DNA of 32,404 nucleotides. It comes from an uncultured Puniceicoccaceae bacterium (GTDB lineage: Bacteria; Verrucomicrobiota; Verrucomicrobiia; Opitutales; Coraliomargaritaceae). Shown here one piece after another: positions 16,613-26,331 of the stretch. Position 1 is the stretch's first letter; every line of letters begins with the position of its first letter. The stretch spans positions 1-32,404 of the forward strand of contig CAJQOS010000033.1 of NCBI GenBank assembly GCA_905479975.1, in the 5' to 3' direction. Both the position numbers and the translations under genes were made by a program. Under the pieces are notes generated by a model, which was not told the DNA's origin, did not search any database, and was given only the letters and a program-made list of their open reading frames with translations.

Positions 16613-17590
16613 GTGAGTATTAAGGCAATCATTTGGGGCTCATGCGGCTCCCTCCCCTCTCCCGCATCCTCCGCTACTATCCGAGGCAAGGTCAAAGCAG
16701 CGTTGTGGGCTGCTCGGGACGAACAATTCACCTCCGAGGCAGAGGTCGACACATTCATCGACACACTGCCGCACAACATGCGGGGCACCTTTAAGGCCAA
16801 TACCTCCTGTGTGCAAATCGAAGCCAGCACTGAAGACGTCATCCTATGCGATGCTGGCACAGGCATCCGCGATTACGCACTGTCGCTGCCAGCCAACGCA
16901 GCACCGAAGACCTACCACATATTCATTTCCCACTTACACTGGGATCACATACAGGGTTTCCCCTTTTTCACCCCCGCTTACATCCCCGGCAATCGAATCA
17001 TCTTTCACGGCTTCCACGCCGAGACCGAAGCTGCGATACGTGCACAAATGGCCGCACCTTGCTTCCCCGTCCCCTTCGAGACAATGCAAGCAGACATCGA
17101 GTTCGACATCCGCCAATCCGGCGACTCCTTTGAAGTGGGCGACGTCGCCATCAGCACCATCAAGCAACAGCACCCCGGCGATTCCTGGGGCTATCGATTC
17201 GAACAAAACGGCAAATCCGTCATCTACTCCTCCGACTCCGAGCATGGCCCCGAGGCCCAAGAGCCGAACTACCCGTTCGTGAATTTCTTCCGCAACGCCG
17301 ACGTGCTCATCTTCGACGGGCAATACACCTTCCAAGAAGCCACCACTGCCAAGCGCAACTGGGGGCACTCGAACCACATAACCGCAGTCGAGCTCGCCGC
17401 CCGCGCAAAGGTCAAACAACTCGTCATCTTCCACCACGAGCCCGCGCATGCGGATCGCGACATCGAAAAGATCCACGAAGGCACGCTGCAATACCGTAGC
17501 AGCTACAATCAAAAATTTCACCCCAAAGATCAGGACTTCTTCCCGAATCGCATCGCTATCGCCTACGATGGTTTGGTGATCGATGCCTAA
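16613..17590 (+). CDS. MBL-fold metallo-hydrolase
   Basis: 325 residues from a GTG at 16613, which puts the conserved beta strand KAIIWGSCGS at the N-terminus. The metal-binding HxHxDH signature is SHLHWDH (H107, H109, D111, H112). It is preceded by CDAGTGIRDYAL (79-90) and followed by the metal-binding positions around HPGDSWGYRF, YSSDSEHG and HHEPAH. The pattern resembles the RNase Z/PhnP-like branch that acts on phosphodiesters, but the substrate cannot be assigned. It sits 53 nt ahead of the exonuclease gene on the same strand and may share its transcript. The 16404-16612 gap shows no gene. Confidence 0.87.
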   Translation: MSIKAIIWGSCGSLPSPASSATIRGKVKAALWAARDEQFTSEAEVDTFIDTLPHNMRGTFKANTSCVQIEASTEDVILCDAGTGIRDYALSLPANAAPKTYHIFISHLHWDHIQGFPFFTPAYIPGNRIIFHGFHAETEAAIRAQMAAPCFPVPFETMQADIEFDIRQSGDSFEVGDVAISTIKQQHPGDSWGYRFEQNGKSVIYSSDSEHGPEAQEPNYPFVNFFRNADVLIFDGQYTFQEATTAKRNWGHSNHITAVELAARAKVKQLVIFHHEPAHADRDIEKIHEGTLQYRSSYNQKFHPKDQDFFPNRIAIAYDGLVIDA

Positions 17591-17643
17591 AGTCCCGAGA
17601 CGCACCTAGCCCCATCAGAGATATCTGAATCCAATTTTATTAC

Positions 17644-18261
17644 ATGTCCGAACACAACGAACCGTCGAAATCAGAGCCGCTCAAGATCTCTAAAGCAGAA
17701 ATCAACGAACTCCCACTCATCAACTGGGAAGGCCGCATCGAAATCCTCAATACCATTGAGGATATGGCAGCTGCCGTCGAAAAGTTAAAGCATGAGACGA
17801 TCCTCGGCTTCGACACCGAGACACGCCCCACTTTCAAAAAAGGTGACTACTATCCACCGGCACTCATACAGCTCGGCACTCCGGACTGCGTCTATCTCTT
17901 CCGCATCAGCATAACGAAAACCCTCGCGCCCCTGCTGCCGATCCTGGAGTCCAACACGATTCTCAAAACAGGCGTCGCAATCAAGGACGACGTCAAGGAA
18001 CTACGTAAGATGGAAGACTTCAAGCCCGGAGGCTTTGTCGAGATCGCTGACATCACACTCAAGCTCGGCTACGAAAACCGCGGACTACGCGCCCTCGCCG
18101 GACTACTCATGCAAGGTCGCATCAGTAAAGCCGCGCAAGTCTCAAACTGGGCGCGCCCGGAACTGGACAAGAAGCAAATCCGCTACGCCGCCACCGATGC
18201 CTGGATCAGCCGCGAGCTCTACGTCCGCGCCATCGCCGAGCGCGACTGGTTAAGAACGTAG
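17644..18261 (+). CDS. 3'-5' exonuclease, RNase D-like (DEDDy)
   Basis: 205 residues, a single exonuclease domain without the HRDC domains of RNase D. The acidic catalytic set is visible: D57 and E59 in GFDTET (motif I), D115/D116 in VAIKDDVKEL (motif II), and Y181/D185 in YAATDAW (motif III, y-type). LIQLGTPDCVYLFRI is the typical strand after motif I. Family members degrade RNA or DNA from the 3' end. A role in RNA processing or turnover is plausible given the preceding MBL-fold gene, but is inference. Confidence 0.9.
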   Translation: MSEHNEPSKSEPLKISKAEINELPLINWEGRIEILNTIEDMAAAVEKLKHETILGFDTETRPTFKKGDYYPPALIQLGTPDCVYLFRISITKTLAPLLPILESNTILKTGVAIKDDVKELRKMEDFKPGGFVEIADITLKLGYENRGLRALAGLLMQGRISKAAQVSNWARPELDKKQIRYAATDAWISRELYVRAIAERDWLRT

Positions 18262-18296
18262 GAATTACTATCCGCACGAGCCCTACAACTAGGCGC

Positions 18297-18341
18297 AAAA
18301 AAACGGGCACCCGGCAAAGCGTAATGCTCACCGAATGCCCG
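18297..18341 (-). terminator. Rho-independent terminator of the 642-aa gene
   Basis: Read on the minus strand, GGGCATTCGG pairs fully with CCGGGTGCCC (two G-T pairs), followed by a run of seven T. It lies 16 nt after the minus-strand stop codon. It could also slow + strand transcripts from the exonuclease gene. Confidence 0.8.
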
Positions 18342-18356
18342 CAAATCTAAGAGTCG

Positions 18357-20285
18357 CTATGCTTTAGGATCAGCTGCGTCAGTGGCTTCGGGAGCCTCTG
18401 TTTTTTCAGGAACCTCAGCCACTTCAGGCACTGCTTCAGCAACTGGCTCTTCAGCCTTCACTGCTTCAACCACTGGAGTTTCTTCAGCTGCTGCTTCGGC
18501 AACCGGCTCTTCAGCCTTCACCTCTTCAACCACTGGCGCTTCTTCGACGGCCTTCGGTTCGGCGGCTACTTCAGCTGTAGCTTCGGCTGTAGCTTCGGAT
18601 TTCGCTTTTTTCGGCGCAGGTTTCTTCGCTTCCTTCGGCTTTGCTTCAGGCATCGGCGGAGCAGCAAAGAGGCGACCATCACCATACTCGGTGACGTAGC
18701 CTTCGACGATCAACCAACGCAAATCAAGCATGAGCTGATTGAGGCGCTTCTGCTCATCTTCGCTGAGCTCAACCTTCGGCATCGCTTCAGTCGAAGCGGC
18801 GGCATCGGGTGCTGGCGCAGGTGCTTCAACCACTTCCGGAGTCTCTGGTGCTTCGGCAATTGCTTCGCCTGCTTCTGCAGCAGCGGCAGCGGCTTCTGCG
18901 GCGGCGGCCTTAGCAGCTTCCGCCGCGGCAGCGGCTGCGGCGACTTCGGCCTCAGTCATTTCAAGTTTAGCGGGCTGCTGCCTCTCGGTATCAATATCGA
19001 TATAGAGCTTAGGCAACTTTGATGCCGCTGTATTCGGATGCTTCTCGATGAACTCGATCAGCCCCTGAATCGAAGGAGTAAAGACAGTCTTGCTGTCGCG
19101 GAATTTACGTTTAACCGCACAGACAAATGATACGCCCTTGGAGCCCTTCTTATAAACAGCAAACTTGTGGCGACGCAGACGACCGCGAATATTGTTCGCA
19201 GAATCAAGTGGGAAGTGCAGTTGCTGCTCAACGTAGGATTCTACCGAACGGCGGATATCGCCCTTAGGCAGACGCTCGATATCGCGACCTGCAAAGCGAA
19301 TCGTCTCACCAGAGCTGACGATCTTATCTTTGCGATGCTGCAATAGGAAGAAACGCACCGCCTCTAAAGACTCAAACGATTCAGCCTCACCCTCCTTGCG
19401 ATCCTTCACAGTGTAACGCGCGCCCTTCTTCATCGACTCCACCCATGCATCGATCGATTCCTGCTCTTTCACAGTTTCAACCTTTGATACAAAGCGGTCA
19501 AAAGACATGCCTGTGATCTTCGCAGCATAGTGGCGCTGCAAGAATTCCTGGTAGCGATGGTAGTTTGGCGGCCCAAGTAAGTCACCCGTAACAGAGCAAC
19601 GGTTGACCATCTGGAAATTCCCCTTCGGTGCTTCGACCTCGATCTCTTCGACATCGAAGAACAGGTCGAGGTGATCGCTCAACACATGGTTGATCGCCGC
19701 TTCCTCGCTATCGAACGGCAGATGCCCAGGAACTGCAAAGAACAACGGTGCAGGCTTCTCGCCAGCTTTCGCTTTGTTCTCTACGACTACGACATAACGC
19801 TCGGGCTTCTCTAGTATGAGATGCGCGATCTCGAACAGTTGATAGGTGCGAACCGTAGAACGTAGGCGCTTGACCAATGCCTCGAAGGCTTCGTCTTGCG
19901 GATAGATGTCCACCTTAATAGTCGGCTCGAAAATAGCCCGTGGATCTGGACGACCTCCACCACGTCGATCATCGCGACGTCGATCACCACCTCGGCCTTG
20001 TGGACGGCCTTCTCCACCGCCTTGCGGACGACCACCGCCGCTAGGACGTGCGCCAGCGCCGCTAGGACGTGCGCCACCACTAGGACCACGGCGATCGCGT
20101 GAACCACCGCCACCAGAGCGTTTGCCCTTGCCGCGTGAATCTCCACGAGACTCAAACTTCTTTAAAGATGGACGTTTCGCGTTCTCGTCTGCCCATGACG
20201 GGCCGAAGTCGAGACCGGAAAGTGTATTAAGATCGAGAGCCTTTTTAGAGGACTCTTTAGGTTTATCTGCTGGTTTTTCGGCCAT
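18357..20285 (-). CDS. RG-rich, alanine-rich protein of unknown function, 642 aa
   Basis: The modular layout can be read directly. Residues 44-112 are an Arg/Gly-rich tract (many GGARPSG, GGRPQG and RGG steps). Residues 113-435 are a folded core with YPQDEAFEALVKRLRSTVRT, CSVTGDLLGPPNYHRYQEFL and the basic IRGRLRRHKFAVYKKGSKG. Residues 445-480 are nearly all Ala/Glu, probably a helix. Residues 505-545 are a small conserved-looking segment (LSEDEQKRLNQLMLDLRWLI). The tail from 546 is Ala/Glu/Pro/Lys-rich and repeats a VVE-VKAEEPVAEA unit twice. RG tracts and the basic core suggest RNA binding. I know no characterised homologue. It is monocistronic with its own terminator. Confidence 0.85.
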   Translation of the reverse strand: MAEKPADKPKESSKKALDLNTLSGLDFGPSWADENAKRPSLKKFESRGDSRGKGKRSGGGGSRDRRGPSGGARPSGAGARPSGGGRPQGGGEGRPQGRGGDRRRDDRRGGGRPDPRAIFEPTIKVDIYPQDEAFEALVKRLRSTVRTYQLFEIAHLILEKPERYVVVVENKAKAGEKPAPLFFAVPGHLPFDSEEAAINHVLSDHLDLFFDVEEIEVEAPKGNFQMVNRCSVTGDLLGPPNYHRYQEFLQRHYAAKITGMSFDRFVSKVETVKEQESIDAWVESMKKGARYTVKDRKEGEAESFESLEAVRFFLLQHRKDKIVSSGETIRFAGRDIERLPKGDIRRSVESYVEQQLHFPLDSANNIRGRLRRHKFAVYKKGSKGVSFVCAVKRKFRDSKTVFTPSIQGLIEFIEKHPNTAASKLPKLYIDIDTERQQPAKLEMTEAEVAAAAAAAEAAKAAAAEAAAAAAEAGEAIAEAPETPEVVEAPAPAPDAAASTEAMPKVELSEDEQKRLNQLMLDLRWLIVEGYVTEYGDGRLFAAPPMPEAKPKEAKKPAPKKAKSEATAEATAEVAAEPKAVEEAPVVEEVKAEEPVAEAAAEETPVVEAVKAEEPVAEAVPEVAEVPEKTEAPEATDAADPKA

Positions 20286-20493
20286 TGCGTTATTTAGGGA
20301 AACGAGCCGAAAAGGATCGGCACGTGAATCTAGTGGTTAAGTAAGGCTATGGTGCTAAGGGAAAGAACTCCAACATTCAAGCACTCTAGCTCCCTTTTTT
20401 GAACAAATTTATTTTTTTTGAATATTTATGTTGATCTATCAAAATTCTCACCTATCACCTTCCAACTTCACCGCGCGAAAGCGCAGTAAATTT

Positions 20494-20578
20494 GGTCGAA
20501 TGGTGGAATTGGCAGACACGCATGTTTAAGGGACATGTGCCGAAAGGCGTGGGGGTTCAAGTCCCCCTTCGACCACCA
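20494..20578 (+). tRNA. tRNA-Leu (anticodon reads AAG)
   Basis: All arms fold: acceptor GGTCGAA/TTCGACC, D-arm, anticodon stem CATGT/ACATG, a long variable arm (GCC-GAAA-GGC) of the class II type, T-arm GGGGG-TTCAAGT-CCCCC, discriminator A and an encoded CCA. The 7-nt anticodon loop is TTAAGGG, so positions 34-36 are AAG with G37. Bacteria normally carry GAG or other first bases here; A34 would need deamination to inosine. Confidence 0.93.
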
Positions 20579-20584
20579 CTTTTA

Positions 20585-20611
20585 AACCGAGCTTAACGGC
20601 TCGGTTTTTTT
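20585..20611 (+). terminator. Rho-independent terminator after tRNA-Leu
   Basis: AACCGAGC (20585-20592) pairs with GCTCGGTT (20599-20606) around a 6-nt loop, followed by T residues to 20611. Confidence 0.85.
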
Positions 20612-20692
20612 GTGCCCAATCGCGAGAACGCAGTAGGGACTCTCAGGGGCTACACTCACATAGGTGATGCGCAATTCCTGCAATTCAGACTT

Positions 20693-20721
20693 GGACGTTC
20701 AGCGTTCGATGTTCAACGTCC
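20693..20721. repeat. ACGTTCAAC-type repeat forming an inverted repeat
   Basis: GGACGTT (20693-20699) and AACGTCC (20715-20721) flank further GTTC-rich repeats just before the SET gene. The same word family occurs at 32235-32277 near the rRNA operon. Confidence 0.45.
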
Positions 20722-20728
20722 CTCGGAT

Positions 20729-21160
20729 ATGCCTAAACCGAAGAAATGGACAGAAGCCGACTTTGAGGTCAAAACCTCCAGTATTAAGGGTGCCGGGCAG
20801 GGCTTATTCGCCAAGATCCGTCTCGAACCTGAAGATACCATCGGTTACTACACCGGCGAAGTCATCACCGAGGAAGAGTTCCACCACCCGGAGCGCCCAT
20901 TCTCAGCCTACGTGCTCTGGGTTTGCAGCAATCATATCATCGTCGGCGAAGGGCCAAAGGCGAACTACACGCGCTTCATCAACCATGCCGATACGCCCAA
21001 TGCCTTCCTCACGGTCTCCTCGCGCTGGAAGAGCGCCCGCTTTGAAGCTCTCAGCGTGATTGAACCGGGCGAAGAGATTTTCTTCGACTATGGCGAAGAT
21101 TATTGGGAAAAGGATGAGTTGCCCGAAGCGGACGAATCATCAAAACTCCCCACTACTTAA
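20729..21160 (+). CDS. SET domain protein
   Basis: 143 residues from the ATG at 20729; the in-frame extension to 20612 runs through the repeat and the end of the tRNA terminator and is rejected. It is a minimal SET fold: GAGQGLFA (21-28), TGEVITEEE, the cofactor/active-site pseudo-knot RFINHADTPNA (82-92, N85-H86) and GEEIFFDYGEDYW (114-126, catalytic-type Tyr121). SET proteins are lysine methyltransferases; bacterial ones modify ribosomal or nucleoid proteins in known cases. There are no pre- or post-SET domains. The substrate is unknown. Confidence 0.9.
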   Translation: MPKPKKWTEADFEVKTSSIKGAGQGLFAKIRLEPEDTIGYYTGEVITEEEFHHPERPFSAYVLWVCSNHIIVGEGPKANYTRFINHADTPNAFLTVSSRWKSARFEALSVIEPGEEIFFDYGEDYWEKDELPEADESSKLPTT

Positions 21161-21248
21161 ATTATCACTAGCCGATCCGTCCTTTTGAGCGTTTCAGGTT
21201 AATTCACCATCTCCGCGCGACTCGCGCTTCAGTCAGCATTTCAGACCA

Positions 21249-22946
21249 ATGGACCTATCCCCACTCTACAGCGACCTCAGCGAAGATACACGTGAAGAGA
21301 TCGAAGCGCTGCCACGCTCCGAACGCCTCGTCCAAATCGCGACCTTGCAAAACCGCCCTACGCGTGAGCTCGTTGCCCAAGTCGCGAAAATCGCAGGCCT
21401 GCCAGTGCTCAATGAGATCGAGTTGATCGATAATCCCACAGCGACCCTGCCCCTGCGCCTGATCCATGAGTATCAATGCGTTCCCGTAAGAAAAGACAGC
21501 GAGGCAGACGAATTTAGCGACGAACCGCCAAGCAACAGCGCCCCAATCCCCCTCGTCACCCTGTGGCCACCGAACGATCAAATGGATCGCTGGATTTTTG
21601 CCGCCAGTGGGCGTAAACCGGAATGGCACCTCGGCGATCCCGAGCAAGTCATCAACACCATCACCCAACGCTTCGGCGTGGGAGCTGGCAGCCTCGATGA
21701 ATCCGACATCGCCACCAACGAGGACGAGAATGAAGAAGCTGAAGACGAGGACGCAGCCGTCATTCGCTTCGTAAACGAAGTCGTGCAAAAAGCCGTCAGC
21801 GACCGCGCAACCGACATTCACTTCGAACCGCATCGCGATGCGCTGCAAATCCGCTATCGTATCGACGGCGAACTCGTCGCGATTCGCGTACCAGACAATC
21901 TGATCCGCTTCCAAGACGCCATCATCTCGCGCCTCAAGATCATGGCGAAGCTCAACATCTCCGAGAAACGCCGCCCACAGGACGGACGTATCTCTTTCGG
22001 AGCGGGCGACACCGAGCTCGACATTCGTATCTCCACCTTCCCTACGATGTATGGGGAAAGCGTCAGTTTACGTCTGCTCAACCAAAAGACCAAGCCGCTC
22101 TCCATGCGCGAACTCGGCCTACAGGAAAACGAAGAAGAGCTTGTCACCCGCACCCTAGCGGCACCACACGGCATTATTCTTGTCACCGGCCCGACTGGTT
22201 CCGGTAAATCCACATCGCTGACAGCGTTCATCCGCCTAATCAACCGCCCCGAGCGCCGCATCATCACCGTCGAAGATCCCGTCGAGTATGAAGTGCCTGG
22301 CGTCAACCAAACCCAAGTCCACGCCGATATCGGCCTGACCTTTGCCAACTCTCTACGCGCCGTGCTGCGTCAAGACCCCGACGTCATCATGGTCGGGGAA
22401 ATTCGCGACCGCGAAACCGCTGACATCGCGATTCGTGCCTCGCTCACAGGTCACCTGGTGCTCAGCACCCTGCACACGAATGATGCCCCAGGAGCGCTCA
22501 CACGTCTGACGGATATGGACATCGAACCTTTCCTGATCGCCTCATCCGTGGAGATGATCATTGCACAGCGCCTCGTGCGCCGACTCTGCCCGAACTGCGC
22601 CCAGCCAGCCAACTACGAGCCGCATCACGTGCAAAGTTGCCTCACAACGATGCGCATCCCCCCTTCAGAAGCTCAATACGGACACCTCGCAAAAGCCCCC
22701 GTCGGCTGCGAACGTTGCCGCAAACTCGGGTTCCGCGGCCGCGTCGCTATTTTTGAAATCCTCCGCATGTCCGAAGAAATCCACGAACACATCGTGCAAC
22801 GCGAGTCCTCCCGCGTCATCCGTGAGACAGCCATCGCCCAAGGCATGTGTTCGCTTCAACAAAGTGGCTGGGAGCACATCAAAGCCGGCACCACCACCGT
22901 AGAAGAAGTCATGCGCTTCGCCGAGATCGGCAGCGAAGAAGCGTAG
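21249..22946 (+). CDS. GspE/PilB family secretion or type IV pilus assembly ATPase
   Basis: 565 residues. An N-terminal GspE-N-like region (about 1-145) is joined by an acidic linker ([14 protein letters not shown], 157-170) to the hexameric ATPase domain. Motifs are Walker A GPTGSGKS (314-321), the Asp box around [13 protein letters not shown] (339-351), Walker B DVIMVGE (378-384) and the His box [15 protein letters not shown] (399-413). A tetracysteine zinc site is CPNC (447-450) and CERC (487-490). It powers pseudopilus or pilus polymerisation at the inner membrane. No GspF/PilC, pilin or secretin genes are adjacent, so which machine it serves is undecided. Confidence 0.94.
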   Translation: MDLSPLYSDLSEDTREEIEALPRSERLVQIATLQNRPTRELVAQVAKIAGLPVLNEIELIDNPTATLPLRLIHEYQCVPVRKDSEADEFSDEPPSNSAPIPLVTLWPPNDQMDRWIFAASGRKPEWHLGDPEQVINTITQRFGVGAGSLDESDIATNEDENEEAEDEDAAVIRFVNEVVQKAVSDRATDIHFEPHRDALQIRYRIDGELVAIRVPDNLIRFQDAIISRLKIMAKLNISEKRRPQDGRISFGAGDTELDIRISTFPTMYGESVSLRLLNQKTKPLSMRELGLQENEEELVTRTLAAPHGIILVTGPTGSGKSTSLTAFIRLINRPERRIITVEDPVEYEVPGVNQTQVHADIGLTFANSLRAVLRQDPDVIMVGEIRDRETADIAIRASLTGHLVLSTLHTNDAPGALTRLTDMDIEPFLIASSVEMIIAQRLVRRLCPNCAQPANYEPHHVQSCLTTMRIPPSEAQYGHLAKAPVGCERCRKLGFRGRVAIFEILRMSEEIHEHIVQRESSRVIRETAIAQGMCSLQQSGWEHIKAGTTTVEEVMRFAEIGSEEA

Positions 22947-23047
22947 TCAAATCAACGCACCGGCGGAGACACTCCCACACTTGCTTCGGCATTCTGAACT
23001 CAGGCCGACACACTTCATCGGTTCCAACATCCTGACATCATCACGTT

Positions 23048-23809
23048 ATGAAACCAAAATCATTACTTAGCTTAGCGCTCGGTGCCTGCCTATCAACTCT
23101 CAGCCTCTCTGGGCAAACGGATCTCGAATCCACCCGCGACGTGCTGGACCAATGGGTTCAGACCCGCCAAATCACATCCAAAGAGAAAAGCGACTGGCGC
23201 CTAGAACAAGCGATCTTGACCGACACGAAAAAGCTACTCAGCAGCGAGCTCACACGTCTGGACGCATCCCTCGAAGAACTCAAAAGCTCAGCCACCGCAG
23301 CCGACGAAGACCGCGCTGAGCTAACCGCAACCAAAGAAGCCATCGCCGAAGCCTCTGCCGTGGTCGAGGGCTCGATCGTCGAGCTGGAAACGCAGATCAA
23401 AGCCATCGTCAAAACGCTGCCCACGCCGCTCGTTGAAAAGATCAAACCACTCATCCGTCGCCTGCCAGATGATTCAAGCAACACAAAGCTCTCCCTCGGC
23501 GAGCGCGTGCAGAACATCGTCGGCATCCTCAGCCAAGCCGACAAGTTCAATGGCACCATCACCCAGACCAGCGAATCCCGCGAACTCGACAGCGGCAAAG
23601 TCGTCGAAGTGCGCACCCTCTATTGGGGACTCGCAATGGCTTACTACGTGGACGCCAAAGGCGAATACGCCGGTATCGGTTTTCCCGGCAAAGATGGCTG
23701 GGAATGGCCGCAAATCGAAGACGCCGGCCCACAAATCAAGAAGCTCTTAGATGTCTATGAAGGCAGCGAAGAGATTCAATTTGTCGAAGTGCCCGCCCGC
23801 ATCAACTAA
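23048..23809 (+). CDS. DUF3450 family periplasmic protein
   Basis: 253 residues with a signal peptide ([22 protein letters not shown]), a long coiled coil (about 40-125) and a C-terminal globular part with [21 protein letters not shown] and DGWEWP, typical of DUF3450. It is the first gene of the ExbB/ExbD cluster, 22 nt before the next start. In Gram-negative bacteria DUF3450 genes commonly open clusters encoding a second TonB-type energy system. A periplasmic role coupling to the long ExbB is inferred from that context. Confidence 0.88.
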   Translation: MKPKSLLSLALGACLSTLSLSGQTDLESTRDVLDQWVQTRQITSKEKSDWRLEQAILTDTKKLLSSELTRLDASLEELKSSATAADEDRAELTATKEAIAEASAVVEGSIVELETQIKAIVKTLPTPLVEKIKPLIRRLPDDSSNTKLSLGERVQNIVGILSQADKFNGTITQTSESRELDSGKVVEVRTLYWGLAMAYYVDAKGEYAGIGFPGKDGWEWPQIEDAGPQIKKLLDVYEGSEEIQFVEVPARIN

Positions 23810-23831
23810 CGCCCTTTTATTACGAGACATT

Positions 23832-25232
23832 ATGCAAGCAATCTCAAAAACGCTCCTCGCTCTCGCACTAGCGACACTGGCACTGCCATTGGGCCTCGCA
23901 GCAAAAACCTTTGACTCTGCCAGCAGTCAAGCCGACGCCGACCTCAAAGCCGCCTTGGCCGAACTCACCGAAGTGCGTGAGTCGATCGCCACGGAAAAGA
24001 TTCCACTCATCAGCGAAGTTTCAACACTCGAAGACCAAGTTCGCCAGAAGAGCGATGAGCTCAACCGCCTACGTCGTCTGCGTGACAACAGCGACCTAGG
24101 CCTCAACCGCCTGCGCGAACAAGTCGAAGCGATCCAATCGCAAAATGAATACGCCGGCAGCCTGCTCGACGAATTCGTGCGCTCCTTTGAGACTCGCATC
24201 GACTACAGCGAAACTCAGCTCTACGCAAAGACAGCCGAAGAAGCGCGCCTCGCACTCGACGACTCCGACATGAGCACCACCGAGCGATTTGAAAAACAAA
24301 TCACAGTGATCGGCGTCGCACTTGATCGCCTGCAAGAACTCATCGGCGGCTACACCTTCGAAGGCAACGCCCTCGCCCCCACCGGCGAAATCGAGACCGG
24401 CAAGTTTGCCGTGTTCGGGCCATCCGTTTATTTCGCGTCCACACAATCAGAGCTTTACGGCGTTACTTATAATAAACTCAACGCCGCCGTCTCCGCGATC
24501 GCCGTCCCCGAAAATGGAGCCGGCATTCGTCAATTCATCGAGAGCGGCGAAGCCAACATCCCAGCCGATGCCACGCTGGGCAAAGCGCTCAAGATCCAAG
24601 CAGGCAACGATAGCATTGCCGAGCAAATCGAGAAAGGTGGCAGCGTCGGTGCCGTCATCATCGGCCTCGGTGGTGTTTGCTTAGTGATTGGCGTATTCAA
24701 ATTCTTCGAAGTAATTTGCTTCAAGACTCCGAAGCCAGAGAACGTCCAAACAGTCCTTTCGCATCTTGCCAATGGTGATCTTGACGCAGCTCAAAAAGCA
24801 GCATCCACCATCTCTGGCGCCGGTGGCGCACTACTAACGATCGGCGTAAAATATGCCGACGAAAAGCGCGGTACACTTGAAGAAATCCTTTACGAAAAGA
24901 TCCTCGCAGCACGTCCGAAATTGGAGCGCTTCCTGCCCTTCATCGCACTCACCGCAGCCGCCGCGCCACTACTTGGCCTACTCGGCACCGTCACCGGTAT
25001 GATTGAGACCTTCAACTTGATCACTATTTTCGGCACTGGTGATGCGAAGAGCCTATCAGGCGGTATCTCTGAAGCGCTCATCACCACTGCGCTCGGTCTT
25101 TGTGTTGCGATTCCAGCGTTGCTCCTCCACGGCCTGCTCGCACGCATGGCGCGCCAGAAGATCGGCGATTTGGAACAAACCGCGGTCGGTTTTATCAATG
25201 GTGTCGCGGCCTTCAAGCACGACAAGAAGTAG
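23832..25232 (+). CDS. MotA/TolQ/ExbB proton channel family protein, long form
   Basis: 466 residues from the ATG at 23832, where a signal peptide starts ([25 protein letters not shown]). Residues 30-130 form a periplasmic coiled coil and 150-260 a small domain. Membrane segments lie near 272-292, 367-390 and 412-436, with the proton-channel signature [16 protein letters not shown] (379-394) and [25 protein letters not shown]. The family energises outer-membrane transport from the proton gradient. This two-domain form normally sits beside DUF3450 and a short ExbB, as here. Confidence 0.92.
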   Translation: MQAISKTLLALALATLALPLGLAAKTFDSASSQADADLKAALAELTEVRESIATEKIPLISEVSTLEDQVRQKSDELNRLRRLRDNSDLGLNRLREQVEAIQSQNEYAGSLLDEFVRSFETRIDYSETQLYAKTAEEARLALDDSDMSTTERFEKQITVIGVALDRLQELIGGYTFEGNALAPTGEIETGKFAVFGPSVYFASTQSELYGVTYNKLNAAVSAIAVPENGAGIRQFIESGEANIPADATLGKALKIQAGNDSIAEQIEKGGSVGAVIIGLGGVCLVIGVFKFFEVICFKTPKPENVQTVLSHLANGDLDAAQKAASTISGAGGALLTIGVKYADEKRGTLEEILYEKILAARPKLERFLPFIALTAAAAPLLGLLGTVTGMIETFNLITIFGTGDAKSLSGGISEALITTALGLCVAIPALLLHGLLARMARQKIGDLEQTAVGFINGVAAFKHDKK

Positions 25233-25250
25233 ACCCGAACTCACTTATAG

Positions 25251-25838
25251 ATGTTAGATAAAATCATAGGCATTTGGCTAAGCGGCGGCTGGGTAATGAT
25301 CCCCCTGGCGATTCTAGCAGTGCTCATTTACTCAAGCGGCATCCAGCTACTACTCTTCTTACGCACGGGTAACATACAGCTCGGCCACGAAAGTGAATGG
25401 ATGAGCTGGATCTACGATCCCTCCAAAGCCCAGGGCCGTGCCGGCGAAATCATTCGCTACACACAGGAAAACATCTCCGAGTCCAAGCACGTGCGCAACC
25501 GCTTTGAAGAAGTGCGCCAAAGTATGCTACACGACATTGAGCGACGTATGGTATTCCTGAATACACTCGTCGCAGCCGCACCACTCATGGGCCTACTGGG
25601 CACCGTCATCGGTATGCTCGGCACCTTCGCGGCCATCTCAAGTGGCGGCGGCGCTGAAACCGCAGCCATGGTCGCGGCCGGTATCTCCGAAGCACTCATC
25701 ACCACACAAACCGGACTCTTCATCGCACTTCCAGGTATATTCCTCGTGCTAATCATCCGCCGCCGAAAACACGCCATCGAAGCCGCCCTCGCCCGCATCG
25801 AAGCCCTCAGCCTCACCAGGCTTTCATTGAAAAGCTGA
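25251..25838 (+). CDS. exbB: ExbB/TolQ proton channel protein, short form
   Basis: 195 residues, three membrane segments (about 13-37, 101-125, 140-166). The signature is [20 protein letters not shown], followed by [22 protein letters not shown]. It starts 18 nt after the long ExbB stop, so it is part of the same operon. It should pair with the ExbD encoded just downstream. Confidence 0.94.
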   Translation: MLDKIIGIWLSGGWVMIPLAILAVLIYSSGIQLLLFLRTGNIQLGHESEWMSWIYDPSKAQGRAGEIIRYTQENISESKHVRNRFEEVRQSMLHDIERRMVFLNTLVAAAPLMGLLGTVIGMLGTFAAISSGGGAETAAMVAAGISEALITTQTGLFIALPGIFLVLIIRRRKHAIEAALARIEALSLTRLSLKS

Positions 25839-25848
25839 AACACTGAAA

Positions 25849-25904
<56 letters not shown>

Positions 25905-25909
25905 AAACC

Positions 25910-26308
25910 ATGCGCCGCAACCTAGCATCCGAAGACAGAGACGACGTCGAGATCAACCTCTCGCCCATGATCGACATGGTGTTCATCCTCCTCATTTTCT
26001 TCATCGTCACCACCGTGTTCGTCGAGGAGACCGGTGTCGAAGTCAACAAACCCGAAGCCTCCGCAGCCATCCAGTTAGAGAAGAACAGCATCCTGATCGC
26101 CGTCACCGCCAACAACAAAGTCATCTATGGTGGCCGTGACATCGGCGTCAGTGGCGTCGCTCCCATCGTCAAGCGCTACACGTTACAGGAAGACATCCCG
26201 GTCATTATCCAAGCCGATCAAGGAGCCAGCCACGGCGTCTTCGCCCGTGTCTATGGCGAGGCAAAACTGGCCGGTGCCAAATCCATCAACTTCTCCACGA
26301 AGCGCTAA
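25910..26308 (+). CDS. exbD: ExbD/TolR family protein
   Basis: 132 residues: a short cytoplasmic N-terminus, one membrane helix (about 20-37) with the proton-relay Asp22 in [16 protein letters not shown], and a periplasmic domain ending [11 protein letters not shown]. It is the partner of ExbB in the proton-driven motor. The leader is made of the TCACTC repeat with no Shine-Dalgarno, so initiation may depend on coupling to exbB or on an unusual leader. Confidence 0.94.
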   Translation: MRRNLASEDRDDVEINLSPMIDMVFILLIFFIVTTVFVEETGVEVNKPEASAAIQLEKNSILIAVTANNKVIYGGRDIGVSGVAPIVKRYTLQEDIPVIIQADQGASHGVFARVYGEAKLAGAKSINFSTKR

Positions 26309-26331
26309 AGCCACACTCCGCCCTTTTTGCC

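Noticed and set aside
19906-20340. Proline/arginine-rich open frame on the + strand
   Set aside because: It mirrors the Arg/Gly repeat tract of the minus-strand 642-aa gene and has no independent support.
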